This document shows, in pieces, positions 54,572-64,000 of a stretch of DNA of 64,000 nucleotides. A program made the position numbers and the translations under genes. Each line of letters opens with the position of its first letter. Position 1 is the stretch's first letter. The notes beneath the pieces are model-generated. The model was not told the DNA's origin, ran no database searches, and saw nothing but the letters and a program-made list of their open reading frames with translations. This DNA comes from Gnetum montanum. Its lineage: Eukaryota > Streptophyta > Gnetopsida > Gnetales > Gnetaceae. The DNA is taken from the NCBI GenBank assembly GCA_015680685.1, contig MNCI01006676.1, positions 39,719-103,718 on the forward strand, read 5' to 3'.

Positions 54572-55446
54572 TGATGAGCTATGGGTACCCCTTACGCCCA
54601 ACCATATGGAATCACAAGTGTTTACACATGATCCAGTTGAATTTAGTGGATGGGACTAATTGTGGCATTTAGATCGTTAAGCATTAATAGCAGGACATTG
54701 TCTTTCCACTTGGACTAGCAGTAGCTTTGTCATGTATGGTTTAGTCCAAAGTGAGGTATATGATAATAAATGTTATTGTGACCTTATGTTACTCTTAACA
54801 ATAATAGAGAAATTAATCATTTAATCTAATTAAAAATGGAAAGTAAAGTCTAAACTAGCCTAAATGCGATAAGTATATGTTCCTAACCTTTTGTGCACAC
54901 CTTGGACCTTGTGCAACTACTGCTAGGATTACCAAGCATACTGTTACTAGGCGTACTAAATAATAACACTACTAGGTTATCAAGTAATTATATTTAAGCG
55001 CTCATGATTAGTCATACTCATTCTGCTTGATGATAGAAATAATAAAGAGTAATAAATGATAACTATTAACTAAGGAAAATAGTAAGAATTTAAGTAATTA
55101 ACAATAATAAAGCTAAGTGGATGCTGCAATGATGGAAGTAATCTTAATTTTTATTTTCGAACATATAATGTGTCCAAGTACGTCACACTCAAATAAGGAT
55201 GTTGTACAATCACTTAACATCACACTATGAGCATGCACTAAAAACAAACTAACAAAACTTCTCTATGTCTACATCTAAAATCTATATGCAAATCATGCAC
55301 CCCAAGTGTTGTATTTATAGGCTAGCACAGATGAGATGATATCAAATCCCTGACAGTGGAGGTTGTGCCCTAATATTGGGTACTTGATAACGTAGCTCTG
55401 ATGTCAAATATCTAATATCAGAGCCCTAACAAAACGTGATTCATCA
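54572..55446 (-). mobile_element. Element C LTR
   Basis: An 875-base LTR on the - strand, from TGATGAATCACG (ending at 55446) to AGCTCATCA (starting at 54572). The reverse complement holds CTATAAATAC (55311-55320) and a poly(A)-signal region like that of element B. In the U3 part, GATATTAGATATTTGACATC forms a dyad-rich patch. Confidence 0.85.
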
Positions 55447-55449
55447 TAA

Positions 55450-55890
55450 ATCAACAACTTAATTTTATGTGAAGATGTGTTTAAGCAAGATGTTGCCCTC
55501 CTTCACTTCAACCTTGATAGAGTAGTACATGATGTCTATGTTCTTTGATATTTTGCACATGACATGTTCCGAATTATTATTGTGTTGTTAATGAAGATCC
55601 TAATGGACAAGGTGATATGAAAGCCCAATTGAGTTCTTAACTTCTTCAAACAAAGAATATGATGAACATAATCAACTATAGGCATGAATTCTACTTCACA
55701 TGAGGAGAGTGCAACTAATGTTTAGTTTTTACTTTTCAAATATATGGAATTGGTTCCATAAAATATTATGCTACCAATTGTAGATTTTCTTTCTTCTTCA
55801 TCACCTTCATGATTAGCATCACTATAAACATTAAACATGTCATCACCCTTCACAAATTTGATGGAGTAGTTAAGGATGGCCTTAATATAA
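55450..55890 (-). pseudogene. Ty1/copia RNase H fragment
   Basis: The - strand reads FVKGDDMFNVYSDANHEGDE, EERKSTIGSIIFYGTNSIYL, TLVALSSCEVEFMPIVDY and LKKLRTQLGF, then NIDIMYYSIKVEVKEGNIL. This is the copia RNase H series YSDADWAG...RKSTSGY, ALSSTEAEY and KHIDI.YH. It abuts the LTR of element C at 55446 and is the only clear copia polymerase sequence in the window. Confidence 0.8.
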
Positions 55891-56021
55891 CACCCTTAGG
55901 ATTTTTAGAAAGATTAATATTTTTTGCCTTTTACCCTTATATTGGTTTTGTATTTTGAACTTGGCTTAATAGAGGATCTTGCACTTTTGATTTATCCATA
56001 GTATGCAATATTTTGTTCTTT

Positions 56022-56093
56022 TTTAGCATTTTGGCATGAGACTTGTTTAGCATTTTGGCATGAGACTTGTTTAGCATTTTGGCATGAGACTTA
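56022..56093 (+). repeat. Three tandem copies of a 24-base unit
   Basis: The unit tttagcattttggcatgaga plus cttg occurs three times with almost no change, the last ending cttaat. Confidence 0.9.
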
Positions 56094-56501
56094 ATAATTG
56101 GTGTAACTATACTTTGATTTTCTTCTAATGTCTCACTCCTTTACGATGAAGTTTAACATGAGATTTTATAATGCATAATTATTATCTTTAGTGGAATGAG
56201 ATTTTATATATCTTTATCTTTTGATTACCATCTTATGATGTTATTGTTGTTGTCTCTAGATAAGGACAATATGACTAGACATGGGCCCTACTAATGATGA
56301 TGTTTATATTTATCCTAATTCTGTCACATTTAATAAGCCTTAGGTTAGAACTCTCTACAAGCCATGTGAGGGAATGTATAATTTGGCCTTTATAAGAAGG
56401 TTATGAATTTCTCTGTCGATCATAATTTTTCATTCATGTCTTCTTCTATCTTGAGTTCATTAGTTCTTTATGATTGGGATCTCAAGAGGCTTGTTCATCA
56501 G
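56094..56501. other. AT-rich spacer before element D
   Basis: No ORF or domain found. It ends gttcatcag directly before the TGATGAG of the element D LTR. Confidence 0.5.
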
Positions 56502-57412
56502 TGATGAGAGCAGTTACTTTAGAGTGGTAGTTTCTCTAAAATTAGAGTGGCAGTTTCTCTAAAATTAGAGTGGCAATTTTTTTCTAGAATTAGAGTGGTA
56601 GTTTCTCTAAAATTAGAATGGTAGTTTTTCTAATTATTAGAGTAGTTACTCACAAGCCTATAAATACAATGCCCATGTGCACAATTTAGGAGGAGAGTCT
56701 TTGAAGGAAGTCTTTCAAGAGAAGTCTTTTAGGAGTCAAGTAGTGAAACTTTTGTAGTTAGAGTATTTTCCAAGTGCCCGCAGTAGGAGGTCTAAGTGTG
56801 GACGGATCTTTATTTGAGCATTGTGTACCTAAGCATACCTTGTGTACGGCAATAAAGATGAACTCTTGGATTCATCCTTGTAGCACTTGAGATTTGTTTT
56901 CTTGCTCATTTCCTTTATTTTATTTTCTTCTGCATTTATTTTATTTTATTTTATTTTATGCACTTTACATTTATGTTATTAGCACACACAGTACGATTAC
57001 TTCAAGCATGCGTGTAACACTTGGTAACCCAGTAATGATTAGCGTTTGGTAATCCCAGTAGTGTTGCACTAATTCAAGATGTGTACAACAAGTGAGAACG
57101 GATACTAGTGTTAGGATTAGTTCAAAACCTAGTTAATCAGTAGTTAAGTTAAATTAGTCACTTAGTTATCTCTCTCTCTCCTCCCTTATTAGCAGCAGGA
57201 CATGAAAACATAAAAGCTATAAAAATCATATGTCTCAAACTTACATAACCATACAATCGTAACATACAAGTAATTTTGGGAAGACAATGATCAACTAACC
57301 CATCCTTGTTCCACAAAGGTGCATATGCACTTAGTCCTTGGAATTCAACCAGATCATGTGTGAAACACTTGTATTCGTATGGTTGAGTGTAGGGGTACCT
57401 CACCGCTCATCA
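56502..57412 (+). mobile_element. Element D 5' LTR
   Basis: A 911-base LTR from TGATGAGAGCAG at 56502 to CGCTCATCA at 57412. U3 contains five to six copies of agagtggyagtttctctaaa (starts 56521, 56544, 56567, 56592, 56615, 56639), just upstream of the TATA box (cctataaata at 56657-56666). The poly(A) signal is at 56851-56856. Two cttggtaa-type motifs lie at 57018-57060. It differs strongly from the LTR at the other end of D. Confidence 0.85.
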
Positions 57413-57548
57413 TTGACGCTATTGTCGAGGACTTAGTTGTTTGTGCGCTAACAAGAACATAGGAAATCATTCACATCGTTGGAACAAACCCTTAGGGTTA
57501 ATTGAGGAAATAATAAACAATAGTACATTGCACACTAGATAGACAAAT

Positions 57549-59480
57549 ATGTCTCCTTCTTCGTACAAAAGCGCCTCACCACCTAGGTGTAAAACAGGAA
57601 ACAATCAGTGGTGTAATATACATGATGTTGATCCACCAGTCCCTCAACAAGTTCGAGTGGTATATATTCATCCCGATGAGTATATACCAGATTCACCTTT
57701 ATCCTCCATCAAGATGAACAACTGCGTTGTCGAGACTTAGAAGGTTACATAGTGTTACCTCCCGATTGTTCAGTCCCGAGCATGCTTCTTCATGCTCTCA
57801 CATGAATTGACATGTCACACTTACACGCAGAATACGTTGTGCAAGACCATGACTCGAGAGAATACCATCCTATGGAGGCACAACGTCAAAGGAACTTGCA
57901 ATAGGAGAGACATCATAAGTCTTTGAAGGGTAAGTGATCCCAGGATATCCCACATGTCTTAAGTGAAAATGAGGGTGGTGAACCTACCTTAGGTAGTCAC
58001 CCTCACAACGATGTTCCTTCCCTTAACTTTGGCCAAGGGGTTGTGTATCAGAACCTTCATTCCACTATTCATAACCTAGGTTCTGATACCCATAGGCACA
58101 AAGGATCCAAAAAAGGGACAAAAATTCATGATAAAGGTGGACATTCTGATCACAATCACGATCGGGGTCGAGATCGCAGAAGAGAAGGTAGCAGACACCA
58201 TCATGGTGAAAATTCTCTTTCTTCTTCACCTTCATCATCTCCTTCACCCTCTCCTTCAATATCCAGACATGATCATAAAGAAAAAGACCATGGGGATAAA
58301 GGTAGGCAAAGTGAAAGTCATAGACAAAACAGCCAAGAAAGGGGACGATGGCACTCTAGAGAGTCATGACATACAAGAAGGGAGAGTAGGAAACAACATA
58401 GGAATCATAGATGCCATGGACGAGACGATCATGATGAACCCCTACTCACTACTCGTGGAATGTTAGACATAACTGAGGCTGTTAGAATTCCAACAAGGCA
58501 CCAGAAAGATAGTAGGATCAAGAGATTGGATATGAACAATATCTCACGATTTGAAGGGGGATACAATGCTAATCCTCATAATCACTTACAAGAATTCCAT
58601 GATGATGCGTGTGCCTTTCAAAATATAGAGAACAAATGATAAAAACTTAAGTTGTTTCCATGGACACTAGCTAAAGAAGCAAAAAGCTGGTACCAGTCTT
58701 TAGAACTGGAATCCATTTGTAGGTGGAGTACTATGTTAGAACTATTTAATGACAAGTACCAAATGTACTCCTGAGTGTCTAACTTGCGAAGGAAAATCCA
58801 AGGCTAGAAATAAGGAGGACATGAACCCTTGGATGCTACCATGGGCTGATATTATGCATTGTTACATTGTTGTCCTGGCCATGGTTATTCGCAAAGGGAT
58901 CAACTACGCCATCTTATGGATGAGCTTAGGCATGAAATGAGAAGAACCTTTGGGACGTATGCCCAAGGGAGACTATCCAAGCTTAGGTCCCATCAAATTC
59001 AAAGACGATTGGAGCAAGTTGCTAAGGAAGAAGTGAGCTATGGAAAAGAGAAAGTGCAGAAGAGTATAATTGAGATCCTTCCCTTTGGAAGAGGGGAGTA
59101 AGATTTTGTGAGGATGAACAAGAGTCACCACATGAAGAGATGGTGAATAGGAAAACTTTGCCTATCCAAAAGATGACATCAGAAGTTTCGGCAAAGGTAG
59201 ACCAAATGTGGGATTCCCTACACAATAGATTTCAAATTATTCTTAAAATAGTAGAGAAGTCTAGAGAACAAGGTAGTGATCGCGAAAAAAGAAAAAAGAA
59301 AGAACCTGAACATGCACGTAGCAAGGGTAAGGGCAAAGTTTCCATCATTGAAGAGGTTGTGGATTTGGAAATAGACAATGATAGTGGATGTGAGATATGT
59401 CAATATGACCATCCTAAGGAATGTTGCCCTGTAATATCACATCTGCAGGAGTCTACGATGTATGCACTCAACCCACGATT
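57549..59480 (+). pseudogene. Element D gag with zinc knuckle
   Basis: An N-terminal frame at 57549-57740 (MSPSSYKSASPPRCKTGN) leads to a His/Arg/Ser-rich low-complexity part at 58043-58369. Capsid sequence follows: DDHDEPLLTTRGMLDITEAV, MNNISRFEGGYNANPHNHLQ, AKSWYQSLELESICRWSTML, RDQLRHLMDELRHEMRRTFG. The zinc knuckle at 59389-59427 reads CEICQYDHPKECC (CX2CX3HX4C). Stops (for example TGA near 58640) and frame changes break it. Confidence 0.82.
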
Positions 59481-59856
59481 AAACAAAAGGCAAACACCCT
59501 GAAGGTTACCTTATCCTCAAGGTAACCTAAGGTAGTTCCACCAACCCTTAACATATTATCCCAATGGAACTCTACCACAACCAATTGAGTAATATCAATA
59601 GTGGAAGCACCCACAATCATGGGGAATGCCACCACCAAGGCAACAGTATCCTTACCGACAACCTGACCCATATGGATATTACGTGTAGCAACCAATCTCC
59701 CCACATGACTCTACTGGTCATGTCACTCCTCAACCTCACTACCAAGCCTGTGAGTATTATGGGACTCCCTATTCTAGAGCTAATATTCTGCAAGCATATC
59801 ATCCTTCTCATCCATCTGCATCTCTTCCACCAATAGCTCCACTACCACCTACTCCC

Positions 59857-60560
59857 GTGATGCAAGGTGAAATCCCTACCCAGCTGCAGCAACGTAACGC
59901 CACAAGGGCTATTAACTCTCAACCTACTGTTGGTTCCAACAACCACAAGAAGAAAAGACCTTTCTTTAGAACCAACAGTCCAACCAAGCCTTTGCAATCA
60001 CAAGCGACTGATTCCTTAGATGCCTCAGTATCAATTAAAACATCAGATCCTCCCTCAACTCAACCACCGCACTCAATGCATACAGTCATGCTAATACATG
60101 CCATCACCAATTGGATCAAAGTTGGCCACCTTCCTAAGAAATTCCCTAATCCTGGGAGTCCTTTGGTATACTTACAAATTGCTGGAAATGCACCATGCAA
60201 GGATCTTTTGGATTCAGGTTTCGGTGTCAACTTGATTTCTCAAGAAATGTACAAGGCCTGGAACTTACCTCCATTAAAAAAAAGTAACATCCATCTAGAG
60301 TTGGCCAACTAATCCATCACTGTTCCATTGGGACTAGTGGAAGACATTGTTACCACTGTTTGTGGGTGGTTGTACCCAGCTGACTTCCTAGTGATTTAGG
60401 AAAACAATGGTAGGGGGACTTCCCAATCATAATGGGAAGAGCATGGCTAAGCACCATCGACGCATGCCTAGGAATCCACGATCTTTCCCTAGAAATATTA
60501 AAGGAAAATATATTCAAAAAGATTGAGAACAAGAAAGTTCTGTGCATCGCATATAGTGAC
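59857..60560 (+). pseudogene. Element D aspartic protease
   Basis: The frame at 59857-60312 holds a Lys-rich linker (NNHKKKRPFF), then GSPLVYLQIAGNAPCKDLLD and DSGFGVNLISQEMY, the protease active-site region; family members usually have DLGASVNL, so DSG-F-G is a changed form. PL.LVEDIVTTVCGW and IIMGRAWLSTIDACLGIHD follow after a stop. Retroviral-type proteases cut Gag-Pol. Confidence 0.75.
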
Positions 60561-60842
60561 ACAGGGTGTAATTACGTGCAGAGGTCATGGTTTGTGCAAA
60601 GTTTAACATTGCCTACATGCAATCAGTGTGCACAAGTGATCAACATACAAAGATGCTTGTATTCAGTAGCCACACAACAAGAAGGCACCTAGTGGCTAAC
60701 AACTAATCAAGAAAGTATTTCACTCATATGCATGGAACCAACTGATGGTTTGACTTGCGCTTACATCGATAGCATAGATGCATTAGAGAAAGTCCACCAC
60801 CAACTTTCAAGTCTTAACCTTGAAAATGTCAACTAGGGGAAG

Positions 60843-61860
60843 TTGGAAATCCCTGAGAAATTTAAGCAGGAGCCCCTCGAGTTGAAACCATTGCCCACTG
60901 GTATGGAATATGTGTTCCTTAAAAATGGAAAATCGGTAATTATCAACGCCAAGCTTGCTCCTCAACAGAAAGAAGAACTGCTGAAGGTAATCAATAGATG
61001 GTCAAAAGCCTTCACTTTGATCATATCCTGAATTAACTAGAATAGATCCTAGGATATGCCAACATAGGATTTACACTAACCCCTCCATGAAGCCTCGAAG
61101 ACAACCGTAGAGGCGTTTGAACCCAAAACCGAAGCAAGTAGTCAAGGAAGAAATCGAATAGCTTCTCAAGGCTGGGTTCATATACCCCATTGCTGATAGC
61201 GAATGGGTTAGCCCCTTAGTTATTGTGCCTAAAAAGGGAGGCAAATGGAGGGTGTGCATAGATTTCAGGCTACTGAATATGGCAACATTCAAAGATCAAT
61301 TTCCATTGCCATTTGCTGACCAAGTCTTAGACACCATCGCAGGGCATTGTTACTACAATTTTTTGGATGGATATAGCAGATATAATCAAATACAAATAGC
61401 CCTAGAAGACCAATCCAAGACTATGTTCACCAATCCTTGGGAAACATTTGCATACAAACAGATGTCGTTTGGCTTGTGCAATGCCCCTGCAACATTTCAA
61501 CGACTAGGTCTAAGCATCTTCCAACAGCAAATAGGAAATGGTGTGGAGGTCTTTATGGACAACTTCTCCACTTATGGAGCAAACTTTGATCAAGCCTTGG
61601 ACTGGTTGGAGCAAGTGTTAAAAAGATGTGTAGAAACCAATTTGAAGCTCAACTGGCAGAAAATTCATTTGATGGTACAAGAAGGCATAGTACTAGGGCA
61701 TAAAATCTCACACACAAGGATAGAGGTAGACCTCAAGAAAATCAAAATTATCTAAGAAATTACCCGTCAACCCGAAAACTGTCAAAGATATTCAGTCATT
61801 CCTTGGACATACTAGCTACTATAGGAGATTTATTAAGAACCTTGCAAAGGTTGCCAAACC
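60843..61860 (+). pseudogene. Element D reverse transcriptase with lost catalytic Asp
   Basis: The lead-in reads EIPEKFKQEPLELKPLPTGM and KSVIINAKLAPQQKEELLKV (60843-61031), typical of Athila/Tat pol. After a stop, the frame 61225-61755 gives PKKGGKWRVCIDFRLLNM, PLPFADQVLDTIAGHCYYNF, LDGYSRYNQIQIALEDQSKT, MSFGLCNAPATFQR and GVEVFMDNFSTYG. The catalytic FMDD has become FMDN. VQEGIVLGHKIS and, after a frameshift, IQSFLGHTSYYRRFIKNLA close the domain. It is otherwise the most intact RT here. Confidence 0.88.
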
Positions 61861-61861
61861 A

Positions 61862-62171
61862 TTGGTGTCATCTAACGAGTTTTACAAGGCATTCAATAAA
61901 CAACGTCATGACCTAAGGATTAGGAAAGTTAAATATCAACTGGGAGATAAGGTTCTTTACTGGAATCCCACACATGTGCCACAATGTACTAAATTTCAAA
62001 CACTGTGGGAAGGACCTTATATTATTTATGCAACTTTTTCTTCAGGGGCCATGAAAATATACAAACATAAGAGCCCAGATAAGAAATTATTGGTCAACAT
62101 CCAACAAACCAAACCTTTCCATGAGCTTAGGACAGCCAGTACACATGCTACCTCTCTTGGTGGACAACCTT
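61862..62171 (+). pseudogene. Element D integrase C-terminal domain
   Basis: Directly after the RT text AKPL, the frame reads NEFYKAFNKQRHDLRIRKVK, YQLGDKVLYWN, KFQTLWEGPYIIYATFSSGA and MKIYKHKSPDKKLLVNIQ, the usual integrase C-terminus ('GD.VL......GKF...WEGPY.I'). RNase H and the zinc and catalytic parts of integrase have been removed by one deletion at about 61865. The frame runs on into the LTR at 62172. Confidence 0.82.
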
Positions 62172-62196
62172 TGATGAGTCGTGTGCTGTTGGCTGT

Positions 62197-62300
62197 GATA
62201 TCACATACGTGATATCTCAGCTAACGCGATATCACGTATTGCGTACGTGATATCACGTACGCGATATCTCAGCCGACGCGATATCACGTACGCAATATCG
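62197..62300 (+). promoter_or_regulatory. Dyad array in the U3 region of the element E LTR
   Basis: GATATC occurs at 62197, 62211, 62228, 62249, 62263 and 62280, with spacings 14, 17, 21, 14 and 17, i.e. a 52-base compound unit repeated. The spacers carry cacgtacg/cgtacgtg and tcagc.gacgcg, so the patch is rich in CpG and itself palindromic. It ends about 16 bases before the TATA box, the position of a promoter enhancer. The function as protein-binding sites is inferred. Confidence 0.75.
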
Positions 62301-62645
62301 CGGCCTGCCTCAATTCCTATAAATAAGAGGCCCATTTTTAGGCATCTAGTTTAGTTCTATAGCGAAGCTCTGGCAGTTTGATCCCTCTAGAGTTAGATTA
62401 TTTTTTTGTGTCTGCCCACAATGTGGTGAATGTGATTGTACAGTGTCTTTATTCGAGTGTGTCGTACTTGGACATGCACATGACCGGCAATAAAGATTGA
62501 GATTACTTCATCATTGCAGCATTCACTTTGTTATTTATTTATCTATTTATTTATTTAATGTTATTTACTATTTTCTCTCTCTCACCCTTAAACTCCTAGA
62601 ACACGGAACGAGTATGACTTGTTTACGAGCATTTAAGTGTGACTG

Positions 62646-62778
62646 CTTGGTATCCTAGTGGTGTAGCTAGGATCTATACTTGGTAACCCAGTGGCGTATT
62701 TGGGATCTGCGCTTGGTAATCCCAGTGGCATACCTAGGATCTACACTTGGTAAATCCCAGTGGTAGTTGTGCACGAGG
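62646..62778 (+). repeat. Four 33-base tandem units in the element E LTR
   Basis: Each unit opens cttggtaa.cccagtggcrta and closes aggatcta. One or two copies of the same opening occur at the equivalent place in the LTRs of A, B and D. Confidence 0.85.
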
Positions 62779-63111
62779 TCCAAGATGTATACGGTTGATC
62801 AAGGAATCGGTTGCTCGTCGCACTTAGGCTAGATTAGATTTTCTTACTCTTTTCTTCCTAGCTTAGCTTAGTTAATATTCTTTTTCATTGCCTTCAGGAG
62901 TAACGTTAGAATTAGGAACACATCATACACCTCATCCTGGACTAAACCATACGTGACAAATATAGTACTAGTCCAGGTGGGAAGACAGCAAACTGCGGCC
63001 TAAGGATAACTGTCTAGGTGCCACAACTAGTCCATTTGCGGAGTTCGACCGGATCGTGTGTGCTACACTCGTTTTGTATGGTTGAGTGTAGGGGTACCTC
63101 GCCACTCATCA

Positions 63112-63132
63112 TTGGCGTTGTTGCCGGGGACG
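63112..63132 (+). promoter_or_regulatory. Element E primer-binding site (tRNA-Asp type)
   Basis: ttggcgttgttgccggggac directly follows the LTR; it is the best match in the window to the Asp-type primer site TGGCGCCGTTGCCGGGGA. Confidence 0.9.
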
Positions 63133-63252
63133 GTGCTAGTTATCTAGATTAGTTATATCATACAATGTTGCTGTAAAGGACTTAACGATATATCTTTTAG
63201 AAAAAAATAATTATTAAAAGTCACATATAAATTCACACACAACTTCACAACC

Positions 63253-64000
63253 ATGCCTCTCCTACAAGATCACAATAATGCCACACGTAGTGAGGAAGTT
63301 CTTTGGAGAACCAATGAATTAGATGACAATGAAGATTGGAGTACTCAACCATAGGCAGGAGTCCCCTACGTTTATGAACACCCCAACGATACTCAAAGAC
63401 TCTCGTCATCCAACTCTGACACCTCTAGTGAGGATGAGACATCCCATAGAACGAGGAGGCCCGAAAGGCCTAGGACTTTCTCAATAACTAACAAGAACTT
63501 ACTTGGGGATGATTGGAAGACTTACAAAAGTCATAATGAGTTTTACAGTTCCTTCTCTTCCTCTACTCCTTCAACGTCAAATTGTGACATGGATGACTAT
63601 CTTTCAAGGGATTGACGTAGAACTAAAAATCGAGCTCACAAAGAAAATCAAGAACGCCAACATAAACAAAGGCAACATCATCCCAACCTATAAATTCACA
63701 ACTTACTTAGTGATGATGAACCCCTGCTAGCCACTAAGAGCCTAACGCCAATACAAGAGGCTGTTCGAATCTCCTGTAGGCATCGTAAAGAGAGCTGTCT
63801 ACCCAGGCTCGATTTAAACAACTTCCCTACTTTTTCAGGAGGCTATGACTTAGATCCGCATCAACATTTACAAGCCTTCTATGATGCTTGCACATGGAAT
63901 AACATTGATAACAGGTGGCAAAAACTTAAGCTCTTCCCTATGAAACTCATTAACCAAGCAAAAGTATGATATAGATTGTTAAAAAAAAATTCAATACGAC
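63253..64000 (+). pseudogene. Element E gag, runs off the window
   Basis: From ATG 63253: MPLLQDHNNATRSEEVLWRT, then after one TAG AGVPYVYEHPNDTQRLSSSN and a Ser/Thr-rich tract. DDEPLLATKSLTPIQEAVRI, PRLDLNNFPTFSGGYDLDPH, QHLQAFYDACTWNNIDNRWQ and KLKLFPMKLINQAKV follow. Only a few stops or frameshifts are seen, so it is younger than the gags of A, B and D. The capsid is cut by the window end. Confidence 0.82.

Larger units (their letters stand above)
53628..55446 (-). mobile_element. Element C: 5' part of an inverted relative of element B
   Basis: On the - strand this reads LTR (54572-55446), Asp-type primer site (about 54551-54571), a leader, then an ORF opening at 54133 that is cut off at 53628 against element B's 3' LTR. 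The leader and ORF start match element B around 49490-50030, not the gag-bearing copies. Confidence 0.8.
57413..62171 (+). mobile_element. Element D internal region (Athila/Tat-like Ty3/gypsy)
   Basis: Order: primer site (ttgacgctattgtcgagga at 57413), leader, gag with zinc knuckle, protease, RT, then a direct jump to the integrase C-terminus. RNase H and the integrase core are missing. It has the best preserved pol in the window. No polypurine tract precedes the LTR at 62172, so D is cut off at its 3' side by element E. Confidence 0.85.
62172..63111 (+). mobile_element. Element E 5' LTR
   Basis: A 940-base LTR with perfect 8-base inverted ends, TGATGAGT at 62172 and ACTCATCA at 63104-63111. 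U3 holds six GATATC dyads in 89 bases (62197-62285). TATA box cctataaata at 62316-62325; poly(A) signal aataaa at 62489-62494. U5 has four tandem copies of a 33-base unit opening cttggta (62646, 62679, 62712, 62746). It is less decayed than the other LTRs. It sits directly on the broken integrase of element D. Confidence 0.93.

Noticed and set aside
58065-58259. Antisense ORF at the gag low-complexity region
   Set aside because: It is the complement of the His/Ser-rich gag tract of element D.

Overview
The window looks like nuclear DNA from a plant with a very large, repeat-choked genome, most likely a gymnosperm (inference). One host gene is recognisable: a plant synaptotagmin-type (SMP-C2A-C2B) membrane-tethering protein on the + strand. 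Eight exons are visible between 5820 and 29244. They include the true stop codon, but the 5' exons lie outside the window. All eight exon phases join in frame, so the gene looks functional although one intron is 16.2 kb, another is 3.7 kb, and one uses a GC-AG junction.

Region by region: 1-4.2 kb is a decayed L1-type LINE on the - strand. 4.2-5.8 kb holds a weak copia-gag-like, internally duplicated piece. 5.8-29.2 kb is the synaptotagmin gene. Its large intron carries a - strand poly(A)-tailed insertion (6.57-7.8 kb), a second L1 of the same family as the first (+ strand, 8.26-12.76 kb, with a target-site duplication), a third L1 tail with a zf-RVT region (13.4-14.5 kb), ~154-bp and 227-bp tandem repeats, a - strand L1 RT piece, an LTR (20.68-21.4 kb), and joined L1-endonuclease and RTE pieces.

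29.2-41 kb is intergenic. It has a higher-order satellite (30.48-31.18 kb), a truncated Helitron with an HUH motif, a 410-bp duplication of the Helitron tail, a 429-bp foldback element, a cluster of tRNA-derived SINE heads, an LTR-gag element with a Met-type primer site, and RTE-clade LINE fragments.

41-64 kb is almost entirely Athila/Tat-like Ty3/gypsy elements, called A to E here. They share TGATGAG...CTCATCA LTR ends and tRNA-Asp-type primer sites. A-B and D-E are each separated by a single LTR. Element B is unusual: matched LTRs enclose a gag remnant followed not by pol but by a long ORF resembling 'putative plant transposon/plant mobile domain' proteins and a coiled-coil ORF. Element E's LTR has a regular array of GATATC dyads just upstream of its TATA box.

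No mobile element here appears autonomous: all coding regions carry stops, frameshifts, deletions or lost catalytic residues. Family names were assigned by reading translations by eye, without database searches.
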